Notes: generated from the sequence alone by a model not told the origin. 64,000 bases of DNA from Microbacterium sp. SLBN-154 (GCF_006715565.1 NZ_VFNL01000001.1:62001-126000); one strand, 5' to 3'. Counted from the stretch's first letter, positions 55,953 to 64,000 are shown. Translations and numbers: made by a program.

Positions 55953-56954
55953 TCAGACCGTCCAGTCGAGCTCGACCTCATCACCTCCTACGGGCGGCGC
56001 GAGCTCTGCGGTGACGGCGCGGCGAAGTCCGGCGGGTCGGAGATCGCGCAGAACCGCTTCGAGTTCCGTTCGCGCCGTCGCGACGACGAGCACCGCCGAA
56101 GACGATTCCCTCACGATCGCGCGTGCCGCGGGACTGGACAGCGGCGCTTCGGACAGGCCGGCCAACTCCGGAGGGATCAGCGTCTGCATGCGATGCCAGA
56201 CGCCCGTATCCACCACCCCCTCGAGAATCGCCACGGGGACGCGTGGGAAATCGACCGGAACGTACGCGACCCCGCTCCCCCGGGGGAACTCGGCTTCCGT
56301 TATGCGGCGCTGGTCCCGCGAGGAGGGGTCGATCGCGACGCGGACTCCCGCACGCGGAACGGAGTTCGCTCGCCGCAGGACCACGACCTGGCCTTCTGCG
56401 TAGAACGTGCCCTCGTCATGGACCGCGGCCACTCGCACGCCGGGGCCGAGAGAGGCGCCCCCGCCGCCGACCCCCGACGACACCATCGCGAGGTCGGCCT
56501 CGCCCCTGCGGACCGCCTCCAGTCGGCGGTCGGCGCCACGGGAGAATCCGACCGCGTGCGGGACGCCCAGTGCGCTGAGGTGGTCTGCGACATACCGGGT
56601 CATCGCGCGCACTTCGCGCGGACCGCGAGGGGGAAGGAGGACGCGGACGGGCGGCAGTCCCGCCAAATCCCAGATCCTCCCGACCTGCAGCTCCTCGATG
56701 CGCCGCCCGAGGTGACCACGCGCGACGGTGCGCAGACTTCCCGTCTCCTGCAGAAGCCGCAGCGCCTGCTGGACGGTGCCCGATCCCACGCCGAGTCGTT
56801 CCCGATAGTCGGCGATGCGCGGGAGAGTGGCTCCGACGCCCGCCGTGAGGGCGTCGGAGGAGACGAGTCGGAGCGCCGCCCAGGTCGCTCGCTGCAGGCG
56901 CCCGGACGCGTCCGCCAGCGTCTCCACGCTCACAGCTTCACTGTCGTCGCGCAC
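55953..56954 (-). CDS. YhfZ-type GntR/HTH regulator with solute-binding-like C-terminal domain
   Basis: 333 aa from GTG 56954 (leaderless: TAGACT then six bases). N-terminal helix-turn-helix (GVGATLPRIADYRERLGVGS, GTVQQALRLLQETGSLRT) and a YhfZ_C-type domain resembling periplasmic binding proteins (VRVLLPPRGPREVRAMTRYV, GVPHAVGFSRGADRRLEAVR, ADLAMVSSGVGGGG). Such regulators sense a small ligand in the binding-protein-like domain. Between the kinase operon and the divergent SDR-LtnD operon, it is the probable controller of both. Confidence 0.85.
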   Translation of the reverse strand: MRDDSEAVSVETLADASGRLQRATWAALRLVSSDALTAGVGATLPRIADYRERLGVGSGTVQQALRLLQETGSLRTVARGHLGRRIEELQVGRIWDLAGLPPVRVLLPPRGPREVRAMTRYVADHLSALGVPHAVGFSRGADRRLEAVRRGEADLAMVSSGVGGGGASLGPGVRVAAVHDEGTFYAEGQVVVLRRANSVPRAGVRVAIDPSSRDQRRITEAEFPRGSGVAYVPVDFPRVPVAILEGVVDTGVWHRMQTLIPPELAGLSEAPLSSPAARAIVRESSSAVLVVATARTELEAVLRDLRPAGLRRAVTAELAPPVGGDEVELDWTV

Positions 56955-56960
56955 TGCAAC

Positions 56961-57010
56961 AGTCTAGATTTCTCCACGACGTCCGCCGCGGCGATTACTA
57001 CTATTATATT
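56961..57010. promoter_or_regulatory. Divergent leaderless promoters YhfZ / SDR
   Basis: AGTCTA (56961-56966) is TAGACT on the minus strand, six bases from GTG 56954. TATATT (57005-57010) on the plus strand is six bases from ATG 57017. Both genes thus start without a leader, 62 bp apart. Confidence 0.55.
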
Positions 57011-57016
57011 TCACGG

Positions 57017-57805
57017 ATGAATGGAGGAGCCATCGAAGATTACGCGCCGTCGTTCCGCCTCGATGACCGCGTGGCGTTGGTGACGGGCGCCGGACAGGGC
57101 CTCGGGCGCGCAATCGCCCTGGCGCTCGCCGGTTCTGGTGCGCGCACCGTCGCGGTCGGGAGACGCGAAGAACCACTTTGGGCGCTCGCGGATCATGCCG
57201 CGAGACATGCCCTCGATGTGTCGTACGCCGTCGCAGACGTGACGGACCTGGACTCGCTGGCCGGTCTGGTGGATCGGGTCGAGGCGGCCGTCGGCGAGGT
57301 GGACGTCCTGGTGAACAACGCTGGGACCAACGTCCAGCAGTCCGCTGTCGACGTCGACGCCGCGACGTGGGACTCGATCATGGATCTCAACCTTCGAGCG
57401 CCGTTCTTCCTCAGTCAGGAATTGGGCCGGCGATGGATCGCCGACGGTCGCAGTGGGCGGATCATCAACATCGCCAGCCAGATGGCCGAGGTGGGCTTCC
57501 ACTTCCGAAGCGCCTACGCGGCGAGCAAGGCGGGATTGGTGGCGATGTCCCGGGTGCTGGCGATCGAGTGGGCACGTCATGGGATCAGGGTCAATTGCGT
57601 CGGGCCCACGTTCACCGATTCGCCGCTCGCGCAACACGTGCTCGCCGACCCGGCGTTTCGCACAGAGGTGCTCTCGAGGATCCCGATCGGTCGGCTGGGC
57701 ACGCCCGAGGAGGTGGCTGCCGCCGTCGTGTACCTCGCGTCGGATCCGGCAGATCTCGTGACCGGTCACCACCTGCTGACCGACGGCGGCTGGACCGCCA
57801 TGTGA
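57017..57805 (+). CDS. SDR family oxidoreductase (gluconate 5-dehydrogenase-like)
   Basis: 262 aa. LVTGAGQGLGRAIALAL, VDVLVNNAGTNVQQSA, NIASQMAEVGF and YAASKAGLVAMSRV (YxxxK) are intact; the C-terminus IPIGRLGTPEEVAAAVVYLA and GHHLLTDGGW fits polyol/sugar-acid dehydrogenases. GTG of the next gene overlaps the stop (GTGA). Probably interconverts a hydroxy and keto sugar acid together with the LtnD-like enzyme. Confidence 0.92.
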   Translation: MNGGAIEDYAPSFRLDDRVALVTGAGQGLGRAIALALAGSGARTVAVGRREEPLWALADHAARHALDVSYAVADVTDLDSLAGLVDRVEAAVGEVDVLVNNAGTNVQQSAVDVDAATWDSIMDLNLRAPFFLSQELGRRWIADGRSGRIINIASQMAEVGFHFRSAYAASKAGLVAMSRVLAIEWARHGIRVNCVGPTFTDSPLAQHVLADPAFRTEVLSRIPIGRLGTPEEVAAAVVYLASDPADLVTGHHLLTDGGWTAM

Positions 57806-58716
57806 GCCGGCAGGTCATCGGGCTCGTGGGCGTCGGGAACATGGGACGGCACATGGCGAGGCGCCTCGCCGCGACTGGGGCGGAGGTCGTAACCTTCGAC
57901 CCGCGACCAGAAGCGGCTGCCGATCTCCATGCAGTGGGAGTCGTCTCTGCCGCCACCCCTGCAGAGGTATCCAAGCGTGCACGGATCGTCCTTCTGATGG
58001 TGTTGAACGCCGACCATGCGGAATCGGCCGTCTGGGGGCCCGATGGCATCGCAGACGGCGCCACATCGGACACCGTGCTGGTGGTGATGAGCAGCCTTCC
58101 ACCGACCTACACACGCGAACTGGGAGCGAGAGCCGAAGGAAGATTTCGGATCATCGATGCGCCGGTCACCGGAGGCGTGGAGGGCGCAGCGAGTGGGCAG
58201 CTCACCATCATGGCTTCCGGTGATCCGCACGCAGTGGACGAGGCGCTCCCCGCCCTCGAGGTGCTCGGTTCGACCGTGAGAGTCGGTGACGAGCTGGGCA
58301 TGGGCATGGTGGTGAAGACCGTCAATCAGGCGATGTTCTTCTCGGCGATGCTCGCAGCCGCAGAAGCCGTGGTGGTCGCCGCGAAGGCCGGCGTGGATCC
58401 GGACATCCTGGTGGAGGTCGCCGGCCGAGGAAGCGGGGGAAGCTGGGCGCTCGTTCACCGCGTGCCGCTGGCGTGGAGGGCGGGCTATCGAAGCGGGGGA
58501 AGCCTCGCCATCGCGCTGAAGGACCTCCGCGCCTTCCTCGACCTTGCGGACTCGCTCGACGTCCCCACCCCGGGTGTATCGACCGTGCTCGCCCACGTCT
58601 CCGCAGCCGCCCAGACCTTCCCGGAGGCGCCGGACGACCCCGTGATCGTCCGGCTCGTCGAGCTGAGTGCCGGGATCAGCCTGGGCGCTCCGACCGAATC
58701 CTCGAAACCGGATTAG
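57802..58716 (+). CDS. Beta-hydroxyacid dehydrogenase (LtnD/GarR/HIBADH family)
   Basis: 304 aa from GTG 57802. GLVGVGNMGRHMARRLAATG, DAPVTGGVEGAASGQLTIMA and GMGMVVKTVNQAM with the catalytic lysine are the family signatures. Members include L-threonate dehydrogenase (LtnD), tartronate semialdehyde reductase and 3-hydroxyisobutyrate dehydrogenase; the DUF1537 kinase nearby favours an LtnD-type function. The stop overlaps the convergent pdxA2 gene by four bases. Confidence 0.88.
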   Translation: MSRQVIGLVGVGNMGRHMARRLAATGAEVVTFDPRPEAAADLHAVGVVSAATPAEVSKRARIVLLMVLNADHAESAVWGPDGIADGATSDTVLVVMSSLPPTYTRELGARAEGRFRIIDAPVTGGVEGAASGQLTIMASGDPHAVDEALPALEVLGSTVRVGDELGMGMVVKTVNQAMFFSAMLAAAEAVVVAAKAGVDPDILVEVAGRGSGGSWALVHRVPLAWRAGYRSGGSLAIALKDLRAFLDLADSLDVPTPGVSTVLAHVSAAAQTFPEAPDDPVIVRLVELSAGISLGAPTESSKPD

Positions 58717-59702
58717 GCGGTCGCCGGGCGGCGCTCGGCGAGGGATTCCGCCAGCGACGCGGCCCGCGCGAGCAGACCGACATCCGCCTTGCCCGTCCAC
58801 GCGATGTCGAAGGCCGTACCGTGACCGGGCGTGGTGCGGATGATGGGCAATCCAGCCGCGTAGGAGACGTATCCGTATCGTTTGAGGGGGATCGTCGCCT
58901 GATCGTGGTACATCGCGAGAACGGCGTCGAACCGACCGTCCTCGGCTGCCGCGAAGAGACTGTCGCTGGGGAGAGGGCCTACCACGTCGCGTCCCTGCCT
59001 CCGCAGGCTCTCGACGGCCGGTCGCACCTCGTCGACCTCCTCCCGTCCGAACAGCCCGTTCTCCCCCGCGTGCGGATTCAGGCCGGCGACCCCGATCCTG
59101 GGATCGGCAAGCCCGAACCGTGCTCGCAGCGTCGCGTCCAACTCGCCCAGGATGCGCGTGATCCGCGCGAAGTTCACGCGCGACACCGCCTCCAGCATCG
59201 AGCAGTGCGCGCTGACCAGGCTCACCCGCATCGGACCTCCGACCAGGAGGGTGTGGAATCCCTCGGTGCCGGTCAGGTCGGCGAAGATCTCCGTCTGACC
59301 CTCGTAGTGGTACCCCGCGAGGTTGAACGCCTCCTTGCTGGCGGGCGCGGAGATCACCGCGGAGATCTTCCCGGCCTGGGCGAGGCGGGTAGCTCGCGAG
59401 ATCGTGTCGACGGTGAACCGCCCGTTGTCGGCGGTCACCCTACCCGGAACCACGGCGGCTGCGTCAAGCGGCACGTCGATGACGTGGGCGACCCCCGGCC
59501 GCGCGGTCACCGGCTCACCCGGAAGCACAGGGCGGAACTGAACCGTCATGTCGATGTGTGCGGCCACGCGTGCCAGCAACTCGATCGAGCCGATGAGGAT
59601 CACGGGGGCCGACGGCATCCACCGCGGATCCGAAGCCACGGCCAAGCTCAACTCCGGCCCGACGCCCGCCGGATCGCCGACCGTCAGACCCAACGGCTTC
59701 AT
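58713..59702 (-). CDS. pdxA2: 4-phospho-threonate/4-hydroxythreonine-4-phosphate dehydrogenase, PdxA2 type
   Basis: 329 aa from ATG 59702 (GGAGAGGA upstream). PdxA family: LGLTVGDPAGVGPELSLAVA, IGVAGLNPHAGENGLFG, AMYHDQATIPLKRYG with metal His/Asp, and IIRTTPGHGTAFDIAWTG. The high-GC actinobacterial lineage makes PLP by the PdxS/PdxT route and lacks PdxJ, so a PdxA here is catabolic: with a DUF1537 kinase it oxidises and decarboxylates 4-phospho-D-threonate (or erythronate) to DHAP. Preceded by its own AATATACAG box. Confidence 0.85.
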   Translation of the reverse strand: MKPLGLTVGDPAGVGPELSLAVASDPRWMPSAPVILIGSIELLARVAAHIDMTVQFRPVLPGEPVTARPGVAHVIDVPLDAAAVVPGRVTADNGRFTVDTISRATRLAQAGKISAVISAPASKEAFNLAGYHYEGQTEIFADLTGTEGFHTLLVGGPMRVSLVSAHCSMLEAVSRVNFARITRILGELDATLRARFGLADPRIGVAGLNPHAGENGLFGREEVDEVRPAVESLRRQGRDVVGPLPSDSLFAAAEDGRFDAVLAMYHDQATIPLKRYGYVSYAAGLPIIRTTPGHGTAFDIAWTGKADVGLLARAASLAESLAERRPATA

Positions 59703-59739
59703 CGCGCGTCCTCTCCCGTTCCCGCCAAAGTACCAATTT

Positions 59740-59748
59740 CTGTATATT
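59740..59748 (-). promoter_or_regulatory. AATATACAG box before pdxA2
   Basis: Same 9-mer as at 55922-55930, 38-46 bases upstream of ATG 59702. Confidence 0.5.
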
Positions 59749-59779
59749 CTAGCGACCGATCCAGATCTGGCGCCGCACG

Positions 59780-60811
59780 CTATCGCAGCGGAGTCAGCCG
59801 GCTCACGCGACCGCCGATAAACCACTCCGCGACCCAGATCACGCCGTCCGGCGTCGCCGCGATGCCGTGGGGGCTGCGGAAGGAGAGCGGATCGAGGACG
59901 GGTCGGCGCACCGCGCCGCGATCACGCCAGTTGGGCCATCCCGGCTCCTGGTCGCTCTCCTCGAGAGGGGTGCCGTGGGCTGCCACGACCCGCATCTCTT
60001 TATCCATCAGGACGATCGAACCGAACAGCTCCGTGACCACGAGCAGATCGCCGACGACAGCGAGGCAGGAGGGGCTGGTGAGCTGGCCCTCCCCCGACAC
60101 GTCGATCAGTTGCCCGTCCAGCGACAGCGTGACCACGCGGCGGTTCGCGCGATCCGCGACGCGCAGCACCGGAACTGGCCCGCGACCGTCGACGACGATC
60201 CCGTGAGGCGTCGAGAATGCGACTCCCGATGCCGCACCATCAGCGGTCCACAACAGATCGCCGCGGGCGCTGAAGCGATGTACGAGACTGCGGCCATATC
60301 CGTCAGCGACCCAGACGGAGCCGTCGGATCCTCGGCCGAAGTCATGAAGTGCCACCGACGACGGCAGCCACTGCTTGCCGTGAGGAGCCGTGAGTTGCTG
60401 CAGTACGCGGCCATCGCTCCCGAAGCGGGTGACTCCGCCTCCATTCAGCCGGCCCTCGTATCCGTCGCCGGCGGGGACGAACTTGTGACCGTGATCGGCG
60501 ATCCACAGATCCCCGTCCCGCGTCACCGCCAGTCCGTGAGTATCGGTCACGCCGACCCGGATGGCGGACGACCCGCCATCCGGGTCGAAGCGGACGATCC
60601 GATCCCCGGCCGCGTCCGGGACGTAGACCGCGCCGCGGCTGTCCACGGCCAGCCCGGGATGCGCCCAGTGCACGCTGTCGGGGGGATCGAGGGCGACGTC
60701 GGTCCACTCGTAAACCGTGTTGCCGATCATTGTCGTGCCTCGAGAACTGAGTCGAATGCCGTCGACCGCGCGCCCTCGATGCTCGGTGTGCGAAAGCACC
60801 TCAGCGGTCAC
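59780..60811 (-). CDS. NHL/SMP-30-like beta-propeller protein
   Basis: 343 aa with six or so NHL-type repeats: AVDSRGAVYVPDAAGDRIVR, GLAVTRDGDLWIADHGHKFV, GSDGSVWVADGYGRSLVHRF, VADRANRRVVTLSLDGQLID, GIAATPDGVIWVAEWFIGGR. No signal peptide, so cytoplasmic. Such propellers act as lactonases (gluconolactonase-like) or binding platforms. Its GTG start lies inside the end of the PhyH gene (11-base overlap), so PhyH and this protein are cotranslated; together they could hydroxylate and open a lactone. Confidence 0.82.
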   Translation of the reverse strand: MTAEVLSHTEHRGRAVDGIRLSSRGTTMIGNTVYEWTDVALDPPDSVHWAHPGLAVDSRGAVYVPDAAGDRIVRFDPDGGSSAIRVGVTDTHGLAVTRDGDLWIADHGHKFVPAGDGYEGRLNGGGVTRFGSDGRVLQQLTAPHGKQWLPSSVALHDFGRGSDGSVWVADGYGRSLVHRFSARGDLLWTADGAASGVAFSTPHGIVVDGRGPVPVLRVADRANRRVVTLSLDGQLIDVSGEGQLTSPSCLAVVGDLLVVTELFGSIVLMDKEMRVVAAHGTPLEESDQEPGWPNWRDRGAVRRPVLDPLSFRSPHGIAATPDGVIWVAEWFIGGRVSRLTPLR

Positions 60812-61718
60812 AGCCGCCGTCCTTGTCCGGTCGCGAGTACGCCTGCGAGAGGTCGCGCAACCCTTTGTACTCGTACGGATCCTCGCCGGCGACGATCGTG
60901 ATGTCGCGGAAGTCGTACTCGCCGAAGTAGTCGCCCTCGGCTTCCTTCCAGGGCAGGAGCGACTCCGCGCTCATGTAGTGGTAGACGAGCGCGCGGCGAT
61001 AGCCGTGCTTGCCCGAGTTCTCGAGAGAGCGGTGCAGGAGGTATCCGTTGAAGAAGAGCGCAGCGCCGGCGGGGATCTCCACCGGTACGGCATCCTCCTC
61101 GTCGTAGGGGAAGCCGTAGGACTCCGACGTGCAGTCGAACCTCGGGTCGTCCTGATCGTGGTCGGGATAGATCACCCCTCGCGAATGCGAACCGGGCATC
61201 ACCCAGAGGCATCCGTTCTCGACAGTCGCGTCATCCAGCGCGATCCAGACCGCGGTCAGCGAGCGATCACGGGTGGGGATGAAGTGCTCGTCCTGATGCC
61301 AGGCCTGACCGGGCTTGCCCTCTGACTTGATGAACAGCATCGACTGCATCGACTTGACGTTCGGGCCGATGATCTGAGTGAGGCCGCGAACGAGTGAGTC
61401 CTGCTTCATGGTGTCAGAGATGGTGTCCGACAGCTTGTGCGGGTAGTGGATGCACAGATAGCGGCGCAGTAGATCGGCATCGCTCTCGGTCCCGCCGGTC
61501 GGGAACTCCAGCGGCGCGCTGTTCGTGCTCGAAAGGCCGACCGCACCGAAGTCGCCGCGACAGATTCGCAGAGCCTCATCGTTGATCGCGCTCACCTCCG
61601 TCGGCGTGAGCGCGTTGCGCAGAACGGCATATCCGTCTCGGCGGTACTGCTCGATGAATGCCGCGTCCACGGCGTCGTGCAGAACCACGCCGGGTCGTGT
61701 TGCAGTGGTGGGAGTCAT
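60801..61718 (-). CDS. Phytanoyl-CoA dioxygenase family (PhyH) Fe(II)/2-oxoglutarate oxygenase
   Basis: 305 aa from ATG 61718 (GAGGAAGGA upstream). Iron ligands H141 and D143 in QAWHQDEHFIPT and H229 in FFNGYLLHRSLENSG, with the 2OG-binding Arg just after; YRRDGYAVLRNALTPTEVSA is the usual start. Hydroxylates a small organic substrate. First gene of a two- or three-gene operon with the beta-propeller protein; it follows an AraC regulator in the same direction with a 94-bp gap that should hold its promoter. Confidence 0.88.
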   Translation of the reverse strand: MTPTTATRPGVVLHDAVDAAFIEQYRRDGYAVLRNALTPTEVSAINDEALRICRGDFGAVGLSSTNSAPLEFPTGGTESDADLLRRYLCIHYPHKLSDTISDTMKQDSLVRGLTQIIGPNVKSMQSMLFIKSEGKPGQAWHQDEHFIPTRDRSLTAVWIALDDATVENGCLWVMPGSHSRGVIYPDHDQDDPRFDCTSESYGFPYDEEDAVPVEIPAGAALFFNGYLLHRSLENSGKHGYRRALVYHYMSAESLLPWKEAEGDYFGEYDFRDITIVAGEDPYEYKGLRDLSQAYSRPDKDGGCDR

Positions 61719-61812
61719 GCTTGGTCCTTCCTCTTTCGGCATCCGAGGATGCGGGGCGTGTCTCCATCGTCCAGCGCACGGCGCGATGAGCCCATGCACC
61801 GTCTGCGCCGGG

Positions 61813-62736
61813 TCATGCGCGATCTTGATCTGGTTGTCCGCGTGCCACCGCTGCGACCTTGACGGTGGCATCCCAGAATGCCGTCAGACCACGAAGTCGG
61901 AGCGGCTCGAGCGGGTCGGCCCGCCAACCCTCCGCGCGGAACTCGCTTGGCGAGCGCCCGTAGTGCAGCCGGAACCGTCGCGAGAAGTGATAAGGAGTTG
62001 CGTATCCGATGTCATGCGCGACCTGCTCCAGTCCGAGGTTGGTGCGTTGCAGCGCAATAGCGCTGCGGCCAAGACGTACGAGTTCCAAGGCGGAGGAGAC
62101 GCCCACGTGCATCCGCGCGCTGAAGATGCGAGAGAGATGCCCGACGGAGAGAGACGCCCTCGCCGCCAGCTCGTCGAGGGGGATGATCCGCACTCCGTCT
62201 CGCGCCCAGATCTCTGCCACGATCCGCGCGATGGCGGCGACGACGGGGTCCGGCAGCCCTGGCCGCTCTCCGGGAATCGGGCCGTCGGCGAAGAGCTGGA
62301 CAATGAGCGCGATGACATCCCCGACACGGCTGCGACGGTCCGGTCGGTCCGGGGCAGACGAGGAGTCGCGGGTTCGGAGGAGGTACTCACAGAGCCCGCG
62401 GATCGCTGGATGCTCATCGCCGTCGATCACCAGTGGCCACTCCGATTCAAGAGGGTCCCCTGCTTCCGCCATGAGCTCAAAGTGCACGAAGGCGTGGCTG
62501 GAGTGCAGTTCGCGGTCCCAGACATACTGCTCGCGCATACCTGGCCTGGAGAGCCACACCGAGCCGGGAACGAGGGGGTTCGGGCGGGCTTCGCGATCCT
62601 CGCCGTCCGCGACCGTCCACTCGGCGGTCCCTGTGAGCATCCACACCAGTTCGTAATCGTCCATCCGCCTCGGACCCCATGCGGTGCCGGGGGCGTAGTG
62701 AGCGACCATCACGGGGGAGTGGGACAGCACCTTCAT
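61813..62736 (-). CDS. AraC family transcriptional regulator
   Basis: 307 aa. N-terminal cupin-like ligand domain (residues 10-110; YELVWMLTGTAEWTVADG, PGSVWLSRPG) and C-terminal AraC double HTH (DELAARASLSVGHLSRIFSA, LGLEQVAHDIGYATPYHFSR with FRLHYGRSPSEFR). ATGA overlap with the phosphorylase gene upstream; the PhyH-propeller genes lie 94 bp downstream. Likely activator of PhyH in response to a sugar-derived ligand. Confidence 0.9.
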   Translation of the reverse strand: MKVLSHSPVMVAHYAPGTAWGPRRMDDYELVWMLTGTAEWTVADGEDREARPNPLVPGSVWLSRPGMREQYVWDRELHSSHAFVHFELMAEAGDPLESEWPLVIDGDEHPAIRGLCEYLLRTRDSSSAPDRPDRRSRVGDVIALIVQLFADGPIPGERPGLPDPVVAAIARIVAEIWARDGVRIIPLDELAARASLSVGHLSRIFSARMHVGVSSALELVRLGRSAIALQRTNLGLEQVAHDIGYATPYHFSRRFRLHYGRSPSEFRAEGWRADPLEPLRLRGLTAFWDATVKVAAVARGQPDQDRA

Positions 62737-63575
62737 GCGAGCAGCGCCTCCAGCGCAGCGCAGACGACGGCGAGATCATCGAAGGCACCGAGATGGTCCG
62801 GTGCGGTGAGGTCGATCTCGAATGCTCCTCGGGCCAACGTGTCGCCGACGAGGTGGAGCGCCGCGATCTCGACGCCGTGATACGCCGCGACTGCGTACAT
62901 CGCGGCCGTCTCGTTGTTGACCGCGACGCAACCTTCGGCGGCAAATGCAGCCATCCGCACAGCGTTCTGCCGGAAGTGCGCGAAGGTCGTCCATATCGCT
63001 CCGCGGCGCACCTCGGGTAGGAGGGCGGAGGATGCCTTGGCCAGTGCGTCCACGAGCGGCACGGTCGCATCCACGTAACGACCGGGCGGAAGGTAGGCGA
63101 AAGAGAGACCCTCGTCTCTGAGCGCGCGGTGTGCCACCACCGCCGCGCCGATGGGCAGGTCTGGCACGATTGCCCCGCACCCGCCGACGAAGACGAACCG
63201 GCGCGCGCCGAGCGCAATGTACTCTTCGAGCGCACCAGCCGACGCGGATCCCTTCTGCGTGAAGCCCAGCGCGACAGGCATACCCCATACACGCCCCACG
63301 GCGAACGGGTGGGCCGCGGTCGCGAAAGGGTGTACGTCAGCATCAGCTAGAGAGAGGGCAGCCTTCCATATTCCTGGAGCGACTGTCACGAGCATGGAGA
63401 GAGGCAGCGCAGGTCTCGGCACGCCTCCGGTCCGCTCCAAGAACTTGAACCAATCGTCGGGAGCGAAGACCGGGGGTTCGGCGCTGGTGTCCCACAGAAG
63501 CGGCAGACCATCGTCAATGCCGGAACGGCTCGCTGGATCGTCAGCAAAGCCAGGGTGCTCAAGAAAGTGGCTCAT
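62733..63575 (-). CDS. Nucleoside phosphorylase-like protein (PNP/UDP family)
   Basis: 280 aa from ATG 63575, overlapping the EamA stop (ATGA). PNP_UDP_1 features: GMPVALGFTQKGSASAGALE, RFVFVGGCGAIVPDLPIG, IWTTFAHFRQNAVRMAAFAA, and CVAVNNETAAMYAVAAYHGV with Glu in place of the ME motif, then LVGDTLARG with the catalytic-type Asp. Phosphorolysis or hydrolysis of a nucleoside-like glycosidic bond is expected; could also act on a modified ribose. Confidence 0.85.
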   Translation of the reverse strand: MSHFLEHPGFADDPASRSGIDDGLPLLWDTSAEPPVFAPDDWFKFLERTGGVPRPALPLSMLVTVAPGIWKAALSLADADVHPFATAAHPFAVGRVWGMPVALGFTQKGSASAGALEEYIALGARRFVFVGGCGAIVPDLPIGAAVVAHRALRDEGLSFAYLPPGRYVDATVPLVDALAKASSALLPEVRRGAIWTTFAHFRQNAVRMAAFAAEGCVAVNNETAAMYAVAAYHGVEIAALHLVGDTLARGAFEIDLTAPDHLGAFDDLAVVCAALEALLA

Positions 63576-64000
63576 AGCGACGCGATGACGACGGCGAAGC
63601 AGGCGAGCGCGACGCCGTACACCTGCAGCCGCGTGATGTGTTCGTGGAGGAACGCCCGTCCAATGAGAGCTGTGAACAGCGGGGCGAACGGCGCGAGTAG
63701 TGCGAACAGGAATAGCTCGCCGACCTGGAGAGCCAGCACGAGGGCAACATTCCCCAACCCGTCCAGGGTGCCGGCGGCCACCGCGAGGAAGAGCGCTCTG
63801 CGGCCGGGTGGCGGCGGCACCTTCCCGCCGCGCCCGACCAGAGCCGGGCGCTTCACCAGCACGCGTTGGCTCACGATCAGAGTCGCGCCGAGCAGGATGC
63901 CCGACCGTGCGCCCGAGAGGGCCCACATGCTCGTCCCGGTCGGTGCATTGTCCAGGATGAGGACATACACCGTGAACCCCGCGGCGCCGAGGGCTGCGAG
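63572..64000 (-). CDS. EamA (DMT) family transporter, 3' part
   Basis: Open to the right edge: only the C-terminal ~142 residues are present, with four hydrophobic segments (YVLILDNAPTG region, ARSGILLGATLIV, GLGNVALVLALQVGELFLFA, VYGVALACFAVVIASL). LLAPFAPLFTALIGRAFLHE is the EamA signature. Drug/metabolite transporter, probably moving a substrate or product of the adjacent phosphorylase/dioxygenase genes. Confidence 0.85.
   Translation of the reverse strand, partial: LAALGAAGFTVYVLILDNAPTGTSMWALSGARSGILLGATLIVSQRVLVKRPALVGRGGKVPPPPGRRALFLAVAAGTLDGLGNVALVLALQVGELFLFALLAPFAPLFTALIGRAFLHEHITRLQVYGVALACFAVVIASL

Overview
The window reads as chromosomal DNA of a high-GC actinobacterium, most likely Microbacteriaceae close to Microbacterium. 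Pointers are the GC-rich third codon positions, many ATGA/GTGA stop-start overlaps, leaderless starts (TAnnnT followed six or seven bases later by ATG or GTG), and a pair of tiny genes (5296-5873) whose first member I recall as a Microbacteriaceae family. There is no rRNA, intact tRNA, CRISPR array, insertion sequence, integrase or complete transposase.

Left part (1-17.5 kb), housekeeping and stress genes: LysR regulator, CDF metal transporter with lipoprotein, a membrane-stress trio (3078-4766), small lineage-specific proteins, pdxH, a GsiB/17M-like stress protein, a MacB-type ABC exporter with its TetR regulator, a CPA2 antiporter carrying a C-terminal UBP zinc finger next to a stand-alone KhtT N-domain, further LysR/TetR pairs, and an ECF42-type sigma factor with two DGPF (YCII) proteins, one of them lacking its N-terminal half.

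Sulfur segment (17.8-29.9 kb): about 12 kb bounded by two copies of a ~150 bp repeat whose outer end looks like the 3' end of tRNA-Ser. It encodes carbonic anhydrase, nitroreductase, peroxiredoxin, a four-gene operon mesX (DUF1852)-mesD (core methionine synthase)-PatB/MalY C-S lyase-O-acetylhomoserine sulfhydrylase, a rhodanese, an FMN reductase, and a second O-acetylhomoserine sulfhydrylase fused in an operon to an NtaA/SnaA/DszA-type flavin monooxygenase. Together these could release sulfur from organosulfur compounds, capture it into homocysteine and methylate it to methionine without folate.

Catabolic segment I (30-46.9 kb): lactonase-like metallohydrolase, YoaK protein, two SDRs, a diaminopropionate ammonia-lyase-like PLP enzyme, HbpS/GlcG protein, GGT-like Ntn hydrolase, M20 hydrolase and GntR regulator; a Baeyer-Villiger-type monooxygenase; a second operon with SDR-like protein, CodA-like deaminase, flavin split-barrel protein and NTF2 protein; a creatininase-family amidase with FAD oxidase; and an XRE-cupin regulator with a Rieske-type reductase. 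The composition suggests opening of a cyclic amide or similar N-containing substrate, but the substrate cannot be read from sequence.

Catabolic segment II (46.9-64 kb), acid-sugar metabolism: GH13 glycosidase, enolase-superfamily dehydratase, KDPG-type aldolase and GntR regulator; then DUF1537 kinase, GlcD-like oxidase and an amidohydrolase with a damaged metal site; a YhfZ-type regulator divergent from SDR + LtnD-like dehydrogenase; PdxA2; a beta-propeller protein, PhyH dioxygenase, AraC regulator, nucleoside phosphorylase-like protein and the end of an EamA transporter. DUF1537 kinase plus PdxA2 plus LtnD is the known signature of four-carbon acid-sugar (threonate/erythronate) catabolism. 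Nearly identical AATATACAG promoter boxes link the kinase/oxidase operon with pdxA2.
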